From: Bacteroidota bacterium
GTDB lineage: Bacteria > Bacteroidota > Rhodothermia > Rhodothermales > UBA10348
DNA: 6,294 nucleotides
NCBI GenBank assembly: GCA_027620595.1
Contig: JAQCDI010000158.1
Span: forward strand, 1-6,294
Direction of reading: 5' to 3'
This document shows positions 1 to 5,737 of the stretch, piece after piece. The translations under genes were made by a program, and so were the position numbers. Below the pieces are notes generated by a model. The model was not told where the DNA came from. It did no database searches and saw only the letters and a list, made by a program, of their open reading frames with translations. Within the stretch, counting starts at the first letter, position 1. Every line of letters starts with the position of its first letter.

Positions 1-57
1 ACCGATCGTGCCGACGTTCACGTGGGGCTTGTTACGCTGGAAAGTTTCCTTTGCCAT
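1..57 (-). CDS. tuf: Elongation factor Tu, N-terminal 19 codons (partial, runs off window)
   Basis: Only the first 19 codons are present; the gene continues beyond base 1. The ATG lies at 57-55 and the visible protein is MAKETFQRNKPHVNVGTIG, the highly conserved EF-Tu N-terminus that leads into the GHVDHGKT P-loop, which would begin with the last visible glycine. EF-Tu is the GTPase that carries aminoacyl-tRNA to the ribosomal A site. The start is supported by an AAAAGG ribosome site 9 nt upstream. The gene follows fusA after 58 bp in the classical rpsL-rpsG-fusA-tuf order, so it is probably cotranscribed. Identity is very likely. Whether this is the only tuf copy cannot be seen here. Confidence 0.93.
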   Translation of the reverse strand, partial: MAKETFQRNKPHVNVGTIG

Positions 58-66
58 GGTTGAATA

Positions 67-72
67 CCTTTT
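67..72 (-). promoter_or_regulatory. Ribosome binding site of tuf (AAAAGG)
   Basis: On the minus strand AAAAGG lies 9 nt before the tuf ATG at 57. It is the only well-spaced Shine-Dalgarno-like motif in front of any gene in this window, which would suit the very high expression expected of EF-Tu. Confidence 0.6.
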
Positions 73-80
73 AGAATGCT

Positions 81-92
81 ACCTGGTCAGGT
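81..92 (-). repeat. Inverted repeat in the fusA-tuf gap
   Basis: On the minus strand ACCTG-AC-CAGGT forms a perfect 5+5 bp inverted repeat with a 2 nt centre, 23 nt after the fusA stop and 8 nt before the AAAAGG site of tuf. In RNA the innermost pair would have to open to make a 4 nt loop, leaving 4 bp. No U-run follows, so it is not an intrinsic terminator. A weak structure or a chance palindrome are both possible. Confidence 0.35.
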
Positions 93-115
93 GTGCGTTT
101 GCTGAATGTCTGGTG

Positions 116-2209
116 TCAGGCGTCGACCGTGCCTTTGGCCGCGGCAATCACCTCTTCGGAGACGCTCTTCGGCACTTCGGCGTAATGGTCGAACTGCATG
201 GTGTAGATGGCGCGACCCTGCGTGATCGAGCGCATGTCGGTCGAATAACCGAACATGTTCGACAGCGGCACAAACGCCTTGATGACCTGTGCGTCCGTAC
301 GTGGGGTCATGGATTCGATACGGCCACGGCGGCTGTTGAGGTCACCGATGACATCTCCCATGTACTCCTCGGGCGTAACCACTTCCACCGACATGATCGG
401 CTCCATGAGGGCCGGGCTGGCTTTGCGGGACGCTTCACGGAAGGCCATGCGGCCTGCGATTTCGAACGAAAGCTGGTCGGAGTCCACGTTGTGGAACTTT
501 CCGTCGTAAAGGCGGGCTTTCACACCTTCGATCGGGTAACCGGCAAGCGGGCCCTGGCTCATGGCTTCACGGATACCCTTCTCTACCGACGGAATGAATT
601 CACGCGGGATGGATCCACCCTTGATATCGTCAACCCACTCGAGGCCGGTAACACCTTCGGAAGCCGGGCCGATCTCGACCCACACCTCGGCAAACTGACC
701 ACGACCACCCGACTGTTTCTTGTGGGTGTAGCGCAGGTCGATCACCTTGCTGATGGCCTCGCGGTACGAAACCTGGGGCTTGCCGACATTGGCTTCCACC
801 TTGAACTCGCGACGCAGACGGTCAACGATGATCTCGAGGTGCAGCTCACCCATGCCGGCGATGATCGTCTGACCGGTTTCGTGGTCCACGTTGACCTTGA
901 AGGTCGGATCTTCTTCGGCAAGCTTCTGCAGACCGTTGCCGAGCTTGTCGGAGTCAGCTTTCGTCTTGGGCTCGATGGCGATCCGGATAACCGGCTCAGG
1001 GAATTCCATCTTCTCCAGGATGACCGGGTGATCCGGATCACAGAACGTGTCGCCCGTGTGGACTTCCTTGACACCGACGCCGGCAGCAATATCCCCTGCA
1101 CGTACCGAATCCACGTCTTCACGGGTGTCGGCGTGCATGAACAGGATGCGACCGATGCGCTCCTTCTTGCCCGTCGTGGAGTTCAGGATCTGGGTGCCCT
1201 TGTCGATCTTGCCCGAGTAGACCCGGAAGAAGGTCAGCTTACCGACGTAAGGGTCGGTCATGACCTTGAAGGCAATGGCGCTGAAAGGTCCGTTCGGATC
1301 CGAAGGACGCTCGATTTCCTCATCCGTACGGGGATGGATACCCTTGATCGGGGGCACATCCGTCGGAGCGGGGAGGTAATCCAGAACACCGTCCAGCACG
1401 CGCTGTACGCCCTTGTTCTTGAACGCAGATCCACAGAAGACCGGAGTGATATCCAGGTTCAGCGTGGCGGCGCGGACAACGGTCTTGAGCTCCTCAGGGC
1501 TGATCGCCTGTCCCTCGAGGTACTTCATCAGCAACGCGTCGTCCTGTTCGGCGACGGCTTCGAGGAGGTTGATGCGCCAGTGGCGAGCCGAGACTTCCAG
1601 GTCGTGGGGAATGTCGATCTCGTCCCATGTCATGCCCTGCGTCTCATCATGCCAGATGATGGCCCTGTTGGAGATCAGGTCAACGATACCCTTGAACATC
1701 TCACCTTCGCCGATCGGGATCTGGACCGGAACGGCATTGGCCTTCAGGCGATCCTTCATGGACTTGATGGCGGCCTCGAAATCGGCGCCGGTGCGGTCCA
1801 TCTTGTTGACGAATGCAATGCGGGGTACGTGGTACTTGTTTGCCTGGCGCCAAACCGTTTCCGACTGGGGCTCGACACCACCTACGGCACAGAACAAGGC
1901 AACGGCACCGTCCAGGACGCGCAGGGAACGCTCCACTTCCACGGTGAAGTCCACGTGGCCCGGGGTGTCGATGATGTTGATGCGGTGATCCTTCCACTCG
2001 CACGTCGTGGCGGCAGAAGTGATCGTGATGCCACGCTCCTTCTCCTGCTCCATCCAGTCCATGGTGGCGCCGCCTTCGTGCACCTCTCCCATGCGGTGCA
2101 GCTTGCCGGTGTAGTACAGGATGCGCTCCGTCGTCGTCGTCTTACCGGCATCGATGTGGGCCATGATGCCGATGTTGCGCGTACGTTCAAGCGTAAAAAC
2201 TTTGGACAT
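116..2209 (-). CDS. fusA: Elongation factor G (translocation GTPase)
   Basis: A complete 697-residue EF-G, of normal length, with ATG at 2209 and TGA at 116. EF-G is the cytosolic GTPase that moves tRNAs and mRNA through the ribosome after peptide bond formation and, with RRF, recycles ribosomes. All GTPase motifs are visible: G1 AHIDAGKT (17-24), G2 region RGITIT (59-64), G3 DTPGH (81-85), G4 NKMD (135-138) and G5 GSAF (260-263). AGMGELHLEI (451-460) marks domain III, and HNVDSDQ (573-579) is the domain IV tip that enters the decoding centre. The C-terminal domain V ends with the conserved SNMFGYSTDMRS-TQGR region near 650-666. It lies 49 bp after rpsG and 58 bp before tuf, inside the str operon. 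No Shine-Dalgarno motif precedes the ATG; an inverted repeat ends 2 nt before it. No TTA, CTA or TCA codon is used. Identity is certain by motif. Confidence 0.98.
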   Translation of the reverse strand: MSKVFTLERTRNIGIMAHIDAGKTTTTERILYYTGKLHRMGEVHEGGATMDWMEQEKERGITITSAATTCEWKDHRINIIDTPGHVDFTVEVERSLRVLDGAVALFCAVGGVEPQSETVWRQANKYHVPRIAFVNKMDRTGADFEAAIKSMKDRLKANAVPVQIPIGEGEMFKGIVDLISNRAIIWHDETQGMTWDEIDIPHDLEVSARHWRINLLEAVAEQDDALLMKYLEGQAISPEELKTVVRAATLNLDITPVFCGSAFKNKGVQRVLDGVLDYLPAPTDVPPIKGIHPRTDEEIERPSDPNGPFSAIAFKVMTDPYVGKLTFFRVYSGKIDKGTQILNSTTGKKERIGRILFMHADTREDVDSVRAGDIAAGVGVKEVHTGDTFCDPDHPVILEKMEFPEPVIRIAIEPKTKADSDKLGNGLQKLAEEDPTFKVNVDHETGQTIIAGMGELHLEIIVDRLRREFKVEANVGKPQVSYREAISKVIDLRYTHKKQSGGRGQFAEVWVEIGPASEGVTGLEWVDDIKGGSIPREFIPSVEKGIREAMSQGPLAGYPIEGVKARLYDGKFHNVDSDQLSFEIAGRMAFREASRKASPALMEPIMSVEVVTPEEYMGDVIGDLNSRRGRIESMTPRTDAQVIKAFVPLSNMFGYSTDMRSITQGRAIYTMQFDHYAEVPKSVSEEVIAAAKGTVDA

Positions 2210-2211
2210 TG

Positions 2212-2225
2212 CTGATCGTGATCAG
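2212..2225 (-). repeat. Inverted repeat directly before the fusA start
   Basis: On the minus strand CTGATC-AC-GATCAG is a perfect 6+6 bp inverted repeat with a 2 nt centre. It ends only 2 nt before the fusA ATG. As RNA it can form 5 bp closed by a 4 nt loop (CACG). It sits where a ribosome site would normally be, so it could affect initiation or be melted by ribosomes finishing rpsG (translational coupling). Confidence 0.45.
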
Positions 2226-2230
2226 ATTTT

Positions 2231-2243
2231 CGGGTCGAACCCG
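2231..2243 (-). repeat. Small hairpin in the rpsG-fusA gap
   Basis: On the minus strand CGGGT-TCG-ACCCG forms a 5 bp GC-rich stem with a 3 nt loop, 15 nt after the rpsG stop. It is followed by AAAATCT rather than a U-run, so it does not look like a terminator. It lies 5 nt before the second inverted repeat of the same gap. Confidence 0.4.
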
Positions 2244-2258
2244 GAGTTCAAAAGGGAA

Positions 2259-2726
2259 TCAGAAGCGGAAGTGGGCAAAAGCCTTGTTGGCCTCGGCCAT
2301 GCGGTGCGTATCGTCTTTCTTCTTGACCGCACCACCTTCGCCTTTTGCAGCGCTGATGATTTCGCTGGCCAGACGATTGGCCATGCTCTTGTCATTTCGC
2401 GTGCTGGCATACTGGATAAGCCAGCGGAACGCCAGAGCCGTGCGACGTTCGGGGCGAACCTCAATGGGCACCTGGTAGGTGGCACCACCGACACGGCGCG
2501 AACGCACTTCGACGAGCGGAGCCACGTTGTTCACGGCCTGACGGAAGATTTCGATTCCTTCCTCCTTCGTCCGCTCCGAGATCACGTCGAACGCATTGTA
2601 GACCAGTTTCCGGGCCACGTTCTTCTTTCCGCTCTTCATCACGGCATTCACGAACTTGGAGACGACCACATCCTTGTAGATGGGATCTTCAATCGGATGA
2701 CGCTTTTCTGCTGTTTTTCTACGCAT
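2259..2726 (-). CDS. rpsG: 30S ribosomal protein S7
   Basis: A complete 155-residue S7, the usual bacterial length, from ATG at 2726 to TGA at 2259. S7 is a primary 16S rRNA binding protein that nucleates assembly of the 30S head and contacts the E-site tRNA. The family signature is clear: the start MRRKTAEKR-PIEDPIYKD, the KSGKKN-A-K-VY stretch (about 31-43), the P-EVRSRRVGGATYQVP loop (about 70-87), RP-RR--LA-RW-I (about 92-104), and the C-terminal HRMAEANKAFAHFRF. Basic residues are abundant. A possible ribosome site AGGGAA lies about 13 nt upstream of the ATG, farther than usual, and part of it falls in the 3' arm of a hairpin. It follows rpsL after a structured 107 bp gap and precedes fusA by 49 bp. 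In E. coli S7 represses the str operon through the rpsL-rpsG gap; whether that holds here is inference. Confidence 0.98.
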   Translation of the reverse strand: MRRKTAEKRHPIEDPIYKDVVVSKFVNAVMKSGKKNVARKLVYNAFDVISERTKEEGIEIFRQAVNNVAPLVEVRSRRVGGATYQVPIEVRPERRTALAFRWLIQYASTRNDKSMANRLASEIISAAKGEGGAVKKKDDTHRMAEANKAFAHFRF

Positions 2727-2741
2727 GTGTTTCTAGCGCTT

Positions 2742-2758
2742 CCCTGTCTTGGACAGGA
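2742..2758 (-). repeat. Hairpin 3 of the rpsL-rpsG gap, covering the putative rpsG ribosome site
   Basis: On the minus strand CCTGTC-CAA-GACAGG forms a 6 bp stem with a 3 nt loop, extended by one U-G pair. The 3' arm runs into AGGGAA, the only Shine-Dalgarno-like sequence before rpsG, so the folded form would mask it. It starts immediately after hairpin 2 with no base between them. Confidence 0.55.
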
Positions 2759-2776
2759 TCTTGTCGATAAACAAGA
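2759..2776 (-). repeat. Hairpin 2 of the rpsL-rpsG gap
   Basis: On the minus strand TCTTGT-TTATCG-ACAAGA forms a perfect 6 bp stem with a 6 nt loop. It directly abuts hairpin 1 on one side and hairpin 3 on the other, so the three stems could stack coaxially in the mRNA. Confidence 0.5.
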
Positions 2777-2806
2777 CGGGCAGTGCTCCTGGGAGTCGGC
2801 TGCCCG
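2777..2806 (-). repeat. Hairpin 1 of the rpsL-rpsG gap
   Basis: On the minus strand CGGGCAG and CTGCCCG form a perfect 7 bp GC-rich stem around 16 nt, within which CTC-CCAG-GAG can make a small upper stem. It begins 27 nt after the rpsL stop. It has no U-run after it and is followed at once by another hairpin, so it reads as an intercistronic mRNA structure rather than a terminator. Confidence 0.55.
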
Positions 2807-2833
2807 AAATTTCAGTGGACTGTTCGGACCGGA

Positions 2834-3208
2834 TCAGTTTTTCGGGCGCTTGGCGCCATACTTGGATCGGCTCTTGCGGCGATCCTCCACCCCGGAGGTA
2901 TCAAGCGCGCCACGAACAATGTGATACTTTACACCAGGAAGGTCCTTGACACGACCACCGCGAACGAGCACAATCGAGTGCTCCTGGAGGTTGTGTCCCT
3001 CGCCGGGGATATAGGCAATGATCTCAATGCCGTTCGTCAAGCGGACCTTGGCCACCTTGCGGAGGGCCGAGTTCGGTTTCTTCGGGGTCGTGGTGTAGAC
3101 ACGCGTACATACACCACGACGCTGCGGGCTCGATGCGAGCGCGCGCGACTTCGTCTGCTTGACCTGGGCCTGGCGTCCTTTGCGAACCAGTTGCTGGATC
3201 GTTGGCAC
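2834..3208 (-). CDS. rpsL: 30S ribosomal protein S12 (GTG start)
   Basis: S12 sits in the decoding centre and contributes to tRNA selection accuracy. With the GTG at 3208 as start the protein is 124 residues, exactly the classical length, beginning (V/M)PTIQQLVRKGR as in other S12 proteins; TGA is at 2834. An in-frame TTG at 3262 would add 18 residues (MRADPGATEI...) that do not resemble any S12 N-terminus, so I reject it. Family motifs are intact: QRRGVCTRVYTTTPKKPNSALRK (29-51), GEGHNLQEHS (69-78) and RGGRVKDLPGV (83-93). Lys43 and Lys88 are the unmutated, streptomycin-sensitive forms, and Asp89 is the residue that RimO methylthiolates in many bacteria. No Shine-Dalgarno motif is seen at normal distance. 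It is the first gene of the str operon, about 195 nt after a good promoter, and is followed by rpsG. Confidence 0.96.
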   Translation of the reverse strand: MPTIQQLVRKGRQAQVKQTKSRALASSPQRRGVCTRVYTTTPKKPNSALRKVAKVRLTNGIEIIAYIPGEGHNLQEHSIVLVRGGRVKDLPGVKYHIVRGALDTSGVEDRRKSRSKYGAKRPKN

Positions 3209-3403
3209 GTGGATTACCGTCTGTTTGCGATCGATTTCTGTTGCTCCGGGATCCGCCCGCAAGGGGCCATCTCGGAATAGTTTCAGCCTCGCAATATACG
3301 GCGCTTAAGAACGCGCGCACCCCTCCTTCTGTGAAGATGCGTTGAGATGGCGCGTTTCGCCCCAAAAATGTGCCTTTGGAGCTTCAAGGACCGCCATTTT
3401 GAT
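3209..3403 (-). promoter_or_regulatory. Long 5' leader of the str operon
   Basis: If transcription starts just after the TATAAC box, about 195 nt of untranslated leader precede rpsL. The only notable motif is GAAGGAGG at 3329-3322, a full match to the 16S anti-Shine-Dalgarno, with no usable start codon 5-10 nt after it: the GTG at 3320 nearly touches it and opens a frame that runs into rpsL out of phase and resembles no protein. A weak hairpin CTTC-ACA-GAAG overlaps the motif. I see no convincing terminator-antiterminator pair or known riboswitch core. Confidence 0.35.
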
Positions 3404-3427
3404 GTATAGTGTTATATATCACTATAC
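3404..3427. promoter_or_regulatory. Operator-like palindrome over the str promoter
   Basis: GTATAGTG, 8 nt of A/T, CACTATAC is a perfect 8+8 bp inverted repeat of 24 bp. It covers the TATAAC box and reaches the expected start point, about -23 to +1. This size, symmetry and position are typical of a site for a dimeric helix-turn-helix repressor. As RNA it could form an AT-rich hairpin, but no U-run follows it and its 5' half lies upstream of the predicted start, so a terminator for ftsH is less likely. No regulator gene in the window can be linked to it. Confidence 0.5.
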
Positions 3428-3439
3428 CTTATAAATCAA
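3411..3439 (-). promoter_or_regulatory. Promoter of the rpsL-rpsG-fusA-tuf operon
   Basis: On the minus strand TTGATT (3439-3434) is followed after exactly 17 bp by TATAAC (3416-3411). These match the sigma-70 consensus at 4/6 and 5/6 positions with ideal spacing. The boxes lie 17 nt after the ftsH stop and about 200 nt before rpsL. They do not match the Bacteroidota consensus TTG-N17-19-TAnnTTTG, a caution if the organism belongs to that group. The surroundings are strikingly AT-rich in an otherwise GC-rich window. A weak 4 bp hairpin (CGGT-ACCG, 3453-3440) lies just upstream. Confidence 0.6.
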
Positions 3440-3456
3440 CGGTCTCCCCACCGCAA

Positions 3457-5580
3457 TCAGACAGCGGCGTCCTTCCCTTCCTCGTTCGTGTCTTCCACCG
3501 CGGAGGAGGCATCTGCCGGACTCGCCGTGCCTTTCGTTTCGGCCTCCGTCGGAGCATCGACGACAGGAACCTCCTGGACCACCGCGTTACGATTGCTGGA
3601 ACCACCGTGGATGTCCACATATTCCCCATGCGGCCGCTCCCCAAGGAGCTCGATCAGGTCCTTCGGTCCAAGAACTTCCTTCTTCAGAAGTGCCTGGGCC
3701 AGTTCCTCGAGCTTGTCAGCATGTTTCTCGAGCATGGCTCGGGCCGCCTGGCGCACCTCGTCTATGATGCTCTTGACCTCTTCGTCAATCAATCGGGCCG
3801 TGTGGTCGGAGTACGGCTTGTCGAAGACCGGTCCCTGATCTGCCCGTCCCGAAATGTTGAACGAGATATAGCCGAGCTTCTCACTCATTCCATAGTCCAC
3901 CACCATGGCATAGGCCATGGCCGTGATGCGTTCCAGATCGTTCTGGGCCCCGGTGGAGATCATACCGAAGACGATTTCTTCCGCTACGCGCCCGCCCATG
4001 GCCATGATCATCCGATCGATCAAGGCTTCGCGGGTGTAGAGATACCGCTCTTCGGGCAGGTATTGGGCGTAACCGAGCGCTGCAAGTCCGCGAGGAATGA
4101 TGGACACCTTGACCACGGGATCGGTGTACTTCAGGTACCATCCCGTGATGGCGTGACCGGCTTCGTGATAGGCAACGATCTTCTTCTCGTCCGGGGAGAT
4201 GAGCTTGTTCTTCTTCTCCAGACCGGCAATGACACGATCGATGGATCGCTCGAAATCCGACATGTGGATGGCGTCCTTGTTCTCCCTTGCGGCAAGGAGG
4301 GCGGCCTCGTTGCAGACATTGGCAATCTCTGCCCCCGCAAATCCAGGGGTCTGGCTGGCCAGGACTTCCTCGTTGACCTCGTCTGCCAGAATCAGGTTGC
4401 GCGTGTGCACCTGGAAAATCTGGGCCCTTTCACGTCGGTCGGGCTTGTCGACGAGGATTTGACGATCGAATCGACCCGGACGCATCAGCGCCGAATCCAG
4501 GACGTCAGGACGGTTCGTGGCGGCCATGATGATGACGCCGCTGTCGGTATTGAACCCGTCCATCTCCACCAGGAGCTGGTTGAGCGTATTCTCGCGCTCG
4601 TCGTTGGCACCCATCATCATGCCCTTGCCGCGCGTGCGCCCGATGGCGTCGATCTCGTCAATGAAGATGATACAAGGGGCTTTCTCCTTGGCCTGGCGGA
4701 ACAGATCGCGCACGCGCGCTGCGCCGACGCCGACAAACATTTCGACGAAGTCCGATCCGGAGAGGGAGAAGAACGGCGTTCCTGCCTCCCCTGCTACCGC
4801 TTTGGCCAGCAGGGTCTTGCCTGTTCCCGGCGGCCCGACGAGCAGCACACCTTTGGGGAGCTTGCCACCCAACCGGGTGAATCGTTTGGGGTTCTTCAGG
4901 AACTCCACCACCTCCACCACTTCCTCCTTGGCTTCCTCGAGGCCCGCCACGTCCTTGAAGGTGAGCTTCTGCTCTCCCATGGCATCAAAAAGTACGGCCT
5001 TGTTCTTGCCGATGTTGAGTACCTGGGATCCGGGATTCATCCGCCGGATGAGGAACACCCACAAGGCAACGATGATGGCCAACGGGAAGATCCACGTGAG
5101 CAGACCGCCGAACCAATTGTCGTCCTGGCGCGCGTCAAAGGCCACTTCCGGATCTCCTGCTTCGCGACGGGCCACATTGGTGTCGATCAGGAACTGGATC
5201 AGTTCGTGGTCGGCAGGCTTGGTGGACAGGAATCGCCGACCTCCATCCGGGTTCGGGCCGGTGAGGATATTCGGTTGGACGGGTTTGACTTCCACACGGC
5301 CTTCCTGCACAGCGGCCGGTGTGTAGAGCCCCTCAACACGGACGTTGTTGACGATTACGACCTCCTCCACCCATCCTTGGGACACCTGCTCAAGGAACTG
5401 GGAATAATCCACCTGCTGCGGCTCCACATCTCCCATGCGGATGAAGATGTGCACCAGCAGCGCCATGAAGGCAAACAGGTAGATCCAGAGCATGAATCGC
5501 GGACGACGATCCGGCAGACGCGGACCCGACTTGTTGGAGCTGCGATCCAGCTTGAGCTTTTCTTTTTCTTTCTCGGACAT
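3457..5580 (-). CDS. ftsH: ATP-dependent zinc metalloprotease FtsH
   Basis: A complete 707-residue membrane-anchored AAA+ protease that unfolds and degrades damaged membrane proteins and selected cytosolic regulators as a hexamer. A charged N-terminus (KEKEKLKLDR) leads to TM1 (about 30-47), an extracytoplasmic domain of about 110 residues, TM2 (about 158-178), the AAA+ module and the M41 peptidase. Visible motifs are Walker A GPPGTGKT (249-256), pore FVG (282-284), Walker B IIFIDE (304-309), the second region of homology with arginines 367 and 370, the zinc site HEAGH (472-476) and the third ligand Asp548 in STGAQNDLER. An acidic, probably disordered tail follows from about 650. It is longer than E. 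coli FtsH (644) through the outer domain and tail. The ATG at 5580 has no Shine-Dalgarno motif; a 5 bp inverted repeat (5595-5582) precedes it and the first codons are A-rich. Met30, at the start of TM1, is a less likely start. No TTA, CTA or TCA codon occurs. The str operon follows after its own promoter. Confidence 0.97.
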   Translation of the reverse strand: MSEKEKEKLKLDRSSNKSGPRLPDRRPRFMLWIYLFAFMALLVHIFIRMGDVEPQQVDYSQFLEQVSQGWVEEVVIVNNVRVEGLYTPAAVQEGRVEVKPVQPNILTGPNPDGGRRFLSTKPADHELIQFLIDTNVARREAGDPEVAFDARQDDNWFGGLLTWIFPLAIIVALWVFLIRRMNPGSQVLNIGKNKAVLFDAMGEQKLTFKDVAGLEEAKEEVVEVVEFLKNPKRFTRLGGKLPKGVLLVGPPGTGKTLLAKAVAGEAGTPFFSLSGSDFVEMFVGVGAARVRDLFRQAKEKAPCIIFIDEIDAIGRTRGKGMMMGANDERENTLNQLLVEMDGFNTDSGVIIMAATNRPDVLDSALMRPGRFDRQILVDKPDRRERAQIFQVHTRNLILADEVNEEVLASQTPGFAGAEIANVCNEAALLAARENKDAIHMSDFERSIDRVIAGLEKKNKLISPDEKKIVAYHEAGHAITGWYLKYTDPVVKVSIIPRGLAALGYAQYLPEERYLYTREALIDRMIMAMGGRVAEEIVFGMISTGAQNDLERITAMAYAMVVDYGMSEKLGYISFNISGRADQGPVFDKPYSDHTARLIDEEVKSIIDEVRQAARAMLEKHADKLEELAQALLKKEVLGPKDLIELLGERPHGEYVDIHGGSSNRNAVVQEVPVVDAPTEAETKGTASPADASSAVEDTNEEGKDAAV

Positions 5581-5641
5581 GGACAGGGAGCTGTCGATCG
5601 GCCACGCGGGGGCCGGCAGTGGAGGATGGGGGCTTCGAAGG

Positions 5642-5667
5642 GGTACTCCGAAGGGTTCGACCGTACC
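5642..5667 (-). repeat. Imperfect hairpin in the ftsH leader
   Basis: On the minus strand GGTAC (5667-5663) pairs with GTACC (5646-5642). Between them TCGAA and TTCGG can form an inner 5 bp stem (one U-G pair) around a CCC loop, with a small 2/1 internal loop separating the two stems. It lies 61 nt before the ftsH start. There is no U-run. Function unknown. Confidence 0.35.
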
Positions 5668-5704
5668 TGAAGGGGCCCGGTTGGTTCCTTGGAGGCGATG
5701 TGCG

Positions 5705-5724
5705 GAGCTCCGTTTCCGGAGCCC
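5705..5724 (-). terminator. GAAA-tetraloop hairpin after the SPOR-like gene (possible terminator)
   Basis: On the minus strand GGGCTCCG-GAAA-CGGAGCTC forms an 8 bp stem (one G-U pair) capped by a GNRA tetraloop, 13 nt after the TAA of the upstream gene. Position and stability suit a transcript 3' end, but the U-run of an intrinsic terminator is absent (CGCACATC follows). It may instead protect the 3' end of the mRNA or be an RNA element of the ftsH leader. Confidence 0.4.
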
Positions 5725-5737
5725 GAGCCTTCCTACG

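Noticed and set aside
8..2215. A 735-codon open frame on the plus strand, antisense to all of fusA
   Set aside because: It is exactly in register with fusA codons, so its lack of stops only means fusA uses no TTA, CTA or TCA. The translation shows no recognisable domain. The same holds for the plus-strand frames over rpsG (2121-2924) and rpsL (2783-3280).
3024..3365. A minus-strand frame of 113 codons overlapping rpsL and its leader
   Set aside because: Out of phase with rpsL, low-complexity and unlike any known protein. The nearby GAAGGAGG is too close to its GTG to act as the ribosome site.
3440..3453. Possible terminator of ftsH (CGGT-loop-ACCG)
   Set aside because: Only 4 bp with a 6 nt loop and no U-run, and the TTGATT box follows at once. 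Too weak to annotate.
3429..3644. Small minus-strand frames inside ftsH and fusA (for example 3429-3644, 3881-4141, 742-1122)
   Set aside because: Arginine- and serine-rich shadow frames of the real genes with no ribosome sites or family resemblance.
5582..5595. Inverted repeat GACAG-CTCC-CTGTC just before the ftsH ATG
   Set aside because: Only 5 bp. It resembles the rpsG hairpin with arms swapped (CTGTC...GACAG), but five-base arms are too short to claim a shared motif.
5653..5662. GGGTTCGACC shared with the fusA leader (2243-2231 region)
   Set aside because: A 10-base match in opposite orientations that sits inside local inverted repeats; likely coincidence. It also resembles a tRNA T-loop, but no acceptor or anticodon arm surrounds either copy.
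3409..5670. A 753-codon open frame on the plus strand, antisense to all of ftsH
   Set aside because: In codon register with ftsH, explained by the same avoidance of TTA, CTA and TCA. Its GTG start lies inside the palindrome and has no ribosome site. Not coding on this evidence.
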